Below, piece by piece: positions 33,646 through 38,344 of a stretch of 38,344 bases of DNA. Made by a program: the position numbers and the translations under genes. How positions within the stretch are numbered: position 1 is the first letter of the stretch; every line of letters begins with the position of its first letter. Under the pieces are notes generated by a model. That model searched no databases and had not been told where the DNA came from. It was given only the letters and a program-made list of their open reading frames with translations. Origin of the DNA: Schoenoplectus triqueter (Eukaryota; Streptophyta; Magnoliopsida; Poales; Cyperaceae). The DNA lies in the NCBI GenBank assembly GCA_964058805.1, contig CAXKVV010000068.1, positions 1-38,344 on the forward strand. Reading direction: 5' to 3'.

Positions 33646-36600
33646 ACGCCAATTATAAAATTGTCCAAGTAAAACATCGATATGAATATTCTATAACGCT
33701 AATATTACACAAAACATAAGTAAGATGCGTTAAAAACTGTTGTTTAAACAAGTTGTTTGCCTTTATAAAATATTTTGGCCGCATAACTATACATAATTTG
33801 ATGTAAATTAATATAATTACTCGTAATTGTGTCTATTATAAGATTATTCAATTAACACTTCGAAATGAATATTTTAGGACACTATTTTTCCCCAAAACAT
33901 AAGTAAGATGCATTAGAAACTGCTATTTGAAAAAGTTAAGTTTTTCAACATTTTTGGCCTCATAACTACATATAATTTCGTAAAAATTAAAATAATTATA
34001 CCTAATTATACCCATTAAAATATTAGCCAATTAACGGTTCAATATTATGACCATAAACAAGTTGTTTGAGTTTATTAAATTTTTATGCTGTATAACTACA
34101 CATAACATCGCACAAATTAATATAATTACTCCTAATTATGCCTATTATATAATTATTCAACTGACACTCCAATATGAATATCATATGACAATATTTTTTT
34201 CTTCAAACATAAATAAGATACATTTGTAACTGTTGTTTAAACAAGTTGTTTAAGATTTTTAAAATTTATTATCTCACAACTACTTATAATTTCATAAAAA
34301 TTAATATAATTACTCCTAATTGTGCCTATTAGAAGATTATCCAATAAATACTTCGATATGAATATCCCATGACAGTAAATTTGCACAAAACATAAGTAAG
34401 ATATAACGCTAATTTTACACAAATATAAGTAAGATGCATTCGAAACTGTTTTTTAACTAAGTAGTTTAAGATTTTTAATATTTTTTGAATCAAAACTATA
34501 CATAATTTTGAACGAATTAATATAATTGCCTAACTATGTCTATATTATAAAATTGTCAAATTAACACTTCGATATGAATATCATAGAACACTAATTTTTC
34601 ATAAGACATAAGTAAGATACATTAGAAATTTTTGTTTAAACAAGTTGTTTAACATTTTCAACATTTATTACCTCATAACGATACAAAATTTCAAGAAAAT
34701 TAATATAGTTACTCCTAATTATGTCTATTGGAACATTATCCAATTAACACTTGTATATGAACATTCTACAACATGAATTTTGCACAAAAAATTAAGTAAG
34801 ATGCATTAAAAACAGCTGTTTAAACAAGTTGTTTGAGTTTATTAAATTTTTTTGCTGCATAACTACACATAACATCGCGCAAATTAATGTAATTACTCCT
34901 AGTTAGGCTTATTATAAGATCACTCAATTAACACATCGATATGAATATTTCACGATATTATTTACTCTTAAAACATATGTAAGATGCATTAGAAACGGCT
35001 ATTTGAAAAAGAGTGATTCAAAATTTCTGGCCCCATATCTACACATAATTTAGTGAAAATTAAAATAATCACTACTAATTATGCCTATTAAAATATTATC
35101 TAATTAACACTTCGATATGAACATTCTACAATGCTAATTTTTCACAAAACATCAGTTGGAGGATTTAAAAACAGCTGTTTAAACAAGTTGTTTGAGTTTA
35201 TTAAATTTTTTTATTGCATAACTACACATAACATCGCGGAAATTAATATAATTACTCCTAGTTAGGCTTCTTATAAGATCGCTCAATTAACACTTCGATA
35301 TAAATATTCCACGATACTATTTACTCTTAAAACATAAGTAAGATTCATTAGAAATGGTTATTTGAAAAAGAGTGATTCAAAATTTTTGGTCCCATATCTA
35401 CACAGAATTTAGTGAAAATTAAAATAATCACAACTAATTATTTCTATGAAAATATTATCTAATTAACACTTCGATATGAACATTCTACAATGCTAATTTT
35501 GCACAAAACATCAGTTGGAGGCTTTAAAAACAACAGTTTAAACAAATTTGAGTTTTTTAATTTTTTGGCCGCATAATTACACATAATTTCTTATAAATTA
35601 ATATAATTTCTCCTAAGCGTGCCTATTATATGATCTTCAAATTAAGACTTCGATATGAATATTCTACGACACTAATTTTGCACAAAACATAAGTAAAGAT
35701 AAGTAGCCGTTTAAACAAGTTATTTGAGTTTTTTAAAATTTTTGGCTGCATAGCTACACATAATTTCTTATAAATTAATATAATTACTACTAAATATGCC
35801 AATTGTAAGATTCTTTAATTAAAACTTCGATATGAATATTCTACAACACTAATTTTGCACAAAACATAAGTAAGAAGCATTAAAAATAGTTGTTTAAACA
35901 AGTTGTTTGATCTTTCCAAATCTTTTGGCCGCATAACTGCACATAATTTCGTATAAAATAATATAATTACCCCTAATTACACTTTTTATATGATTTTCCA
36001 CTTAACACTTTGATATGAATATTCTACGATACTAATATATCACAAAACATAAGTAAGATGCATTAGAAACTGTTATTTAAAAAGCTTATTTCAGTTTTCA
36101 ACATTTTTGCCCTCATAACTACACATAATTTCGTGGAAATTAATATAACTACTCCTAATTACTCCTATTATAGAGTTGTCCAATTAAAACTTCGATATAT
36201 ATATATTCTATAACGCTAATTTTGCACAAAACATAAGTAGAATGCGTTAAAAACTATTGTTTAAATAAGTTGTTTGGCTTTATGAGAATTTTTGGCCGCG
36301 CAACTACACAAAATTCGAGCAAATTAAAATAATTACTCCTGGTTACGCCTATTATAAGATTGTCCTATTCAAACTTCGATATGAATATTGCATGACGCTA
36401 ATTTTGCACAAAACATAAGTAAGATGCATTAAAAACTACTGTTTGAACAAGTTGTTTGAGTTTTTCAAAAAATTTGGCCGCATAACTACATATAATTTCA
36501 TGAAAATTAATAAAATTACTCCAAATATAAAATTGTCCAAGGAAAACTTCGATATGAATATTCTATAACGCTAATATTGCACAAAACATAAGTAAGATGC

Positions 36601-38344
36601 GTTAAAAGCTGCTGTTTAAACAAGTTGTTTGCCTTTATAAAATATTTTGGCCGCATAACTACACATAATTTGGTGTAAATTAATATAATTACTCGTAATT
36701 GTGTCTATTATAAGATTGTTCAATTAACACTTCGAAATGAATATTTTAGGGCACTATTTTTCCCCAAAACATAAGTAAGATGCATTAGAAACTGCTATTT
36801 GAAAAAGTTAAGTTTTTCAACATTTTTGGCCTCATAACTACATATAATTTCGTAAAAATTAAAATAATTACACCTAGTTATGCCCATTAAAATATTAGCC
36901 AATTAACGGTTCGATATGAACATTCTACGACGCTCATTTTGCACGAGACATAAGTAGGATGCATTAAAAACAGCTTTTGTTTAAACAAGTTGTTTGTGTT
37001 TTTCAAAATTTTTGGCCGCATAAGTACACATAATTTCATGAAAATTGATATAATTACTCCTAATTATGCCTATTAAAAGATTGTTCAATGAGCACTGCGA
37101 TATGAATATCCTACGACACTAACTTTTCGTAAGACATAAGTAAGATATATTAGAAACTGCTGTTTGAACAAGTTGTTTAAGATTTTTAACATTTTTTGAC
37201 TCATAACTATACATAATTTCGTGAAAATTAATATAATTTCTCCTAATTATACCTATTAGTAGATTATCCTATCAACACTTCGATATGAACATTGTACGAC
37301 ATAAATTTTGCACAAAACATAAATAAGATGCATTAAAAATGGTTGTTTAAACAAGTTGTTTGAGTTTTTGAAATTTGTTGGCCGCATAACTACATATAAT
37401 TTCATGAAAATTAATATAATTACTCCTAATTATGCCTATTATATGATTGTCTAATTAAAACTTAGATATTAATATTCTATAACGCTAATTTTGCACAAAT
37501 ATAAGTGAGATGCATTCGAAACTGTTTTCTAACTAAGTAGTTTAAGATTTTCAATATTTTTTGAATCAAAACTATACATAATTTCGAGCGAATTAATATA
37601 ATTGCCTAATTATGTCTATATTATAAGATTGTCAAATTAACACTTCGATATGAATATCAGAGGACACTAATTTTTCATAAGACATAAGTAAGATACATTA
37701 GAAATTGCTGTTTAAACAAGTTGTTTAACATTTTCAACATTTATTGCCTCATAACGACACAAAATTTCATGAAAATTAATATAGTTACTCCTAATTATGT
37801 CTATTGCAACATTATCCAATTAACACTTCGATATGAACACGAATTTTGCATAAAAAATTAAGTAAGATGCATTAAAAACAGCTGTTTAAACAAGTTGTTT
37901 GAGTTTATTAAATTTTTTTGCTGCATAACTACACATAACATCGCGCAAATTAATATATTTACTCCTAATTATGCCTATTATATAATTATCCAACTGACAC
38001 TCCAATATGAATATCCTATGACAGTATTTTTTCTTAGAACATAAATAAGGTACATCTGTAACTGTCGTTTAAACAAGTTGTTTAAGATTTTCAAAATTTA
38101 TTGTCTCACAACTACTTATAATTTCATGAAAATTAATATAATTACACCTAATTGTGCCTATTAGAAGATTATCCAATGAATACTTCGATATGAATACCCT
38201 ACGACACTAAATTTGCACAAAACAAAAGTAAGATGCATTAAAAAACAGCAGTTTAAACTAGTTGATTGTGTTTTTCAAACTTTTTGCCGCGTAACTGTAT
38301 ATAATTTCGTGCAAATTAACATAATTACTCCTAATTATGCCTAT
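33646..38344 (+). repeat. Satellite DNA array, ~180-bp monomers (26 phase landmarks, continues beyond the window)
   Basis: Using CTTCGATATGAAT as phase mark, monomers begin at about 33678, 33861, 34040, 34170, 34354, 34570, 34753, 34937, 35113, 35296, 35472, 35651, 35828, 36011, 36193, 36377, 36550, 36733, 36912, 37098, 37281, 37464, 37646, 37829, 38003 and 38186. Most spacings are 173-186, commonly 183; exceptions are one shortened (130) and one lengthened (216) interval. Other conserved parts are TTGCACAAAACATAAGTAAG, CTGTTTAAACAAGTTGTTTG, GGCCGCATAACTACACATAA and AATTACTCCTAATTATGCCT. Single neighbours are rather diverged, whereas certain multi-monomer blocks are nearly identical. Monomer length is that of many plant centromeric or heterochromatic satellites; a centromeric position is not shown. 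The reading frames at 34047-34229 and 34237-34422 are satellite sequence. Confidence 0.95.

Noticed and set aside
33646..38344. Satellite considered as a CRISPR-like or coding repeat
   Set aside because: The whole ~180-bp unit is repeated without unique spacers, and stops occur in all frames.

Overview
The window looks like AT-rich, gene-poor nuclear DNA of a flowering plant, probably a eudicot. Reasons: a plant type-I lipid transfer protein gene with the family's usual intron at the stop codon; a P-class PPR gene relic; a Copia element whose primer site matches plant initiator tRNA-Met; plant-type CACTA, Mutator-like, hAT and Helitron elements; and a ~180-bp satellite array. I see no tRNA, rRNA, CRISPR or organellar gene, and the species cannot be named from this sequence.

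Layout. 1-1141: end of a CACTA transposon running off the left edge. 1142-3909: no gene seen. 3919-4783: Mutator-like element with a perfect 9-bp target duplication. 5304-6625: three different ~400-bp foldback elements side by side in TA repeats. 7640-8195: duplicated non-coding segment L1, ending in a tail of the PPR reading frame. 8340-8835 (minus): the only intact gene, a secreted nsLTP, with TATA box and poly(A) signals. 9000-11280: no gene seen. 11281-20285: degenerate tandem duplication (unit = X followed by Y) loaded with later insertions: a 1.1-kb element with 9-bp duplication, a 470-bp Helitron, a MITE-like insertion holding about 1 kb of ATT-type simple repeat, and a second Mutator-like element. 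20640-21113: repeat R1. 21226-25834: L2, a second copy of the L segment, split by a degenerate Copia element on the minus strand. 25813-26582 (minus): PPR pseudogene. 27568-28084: repeat R2. About 28505-28650: probable L3. 28669-28985: hAT MITE with perfect 8-bp duplication. 30495-30874: hAT-like remnant. 31165-31830: another Y copy. 33460 to the right edge: satellite array, opening with one inverted monomer and continuing beyond the window.

How it fits together. There is no operon-like or pathway-like set of genes. The story is one of duplication and insertion: because X, Y, L and R segments occur more than once, several insertions have a paralogous empty site inside the same window, which supports their boundaries. 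The nsLTP gene stands alone; the PPR gene beside the L2 copy is broken by a stop and two frameshifts. I did not find a new multi-gene system. The most notable structures are the internally rearranged satellite array with an inverted edge, a Mutator-like family with phased CCCC motifs in its ends, and the run of three foldback elements.
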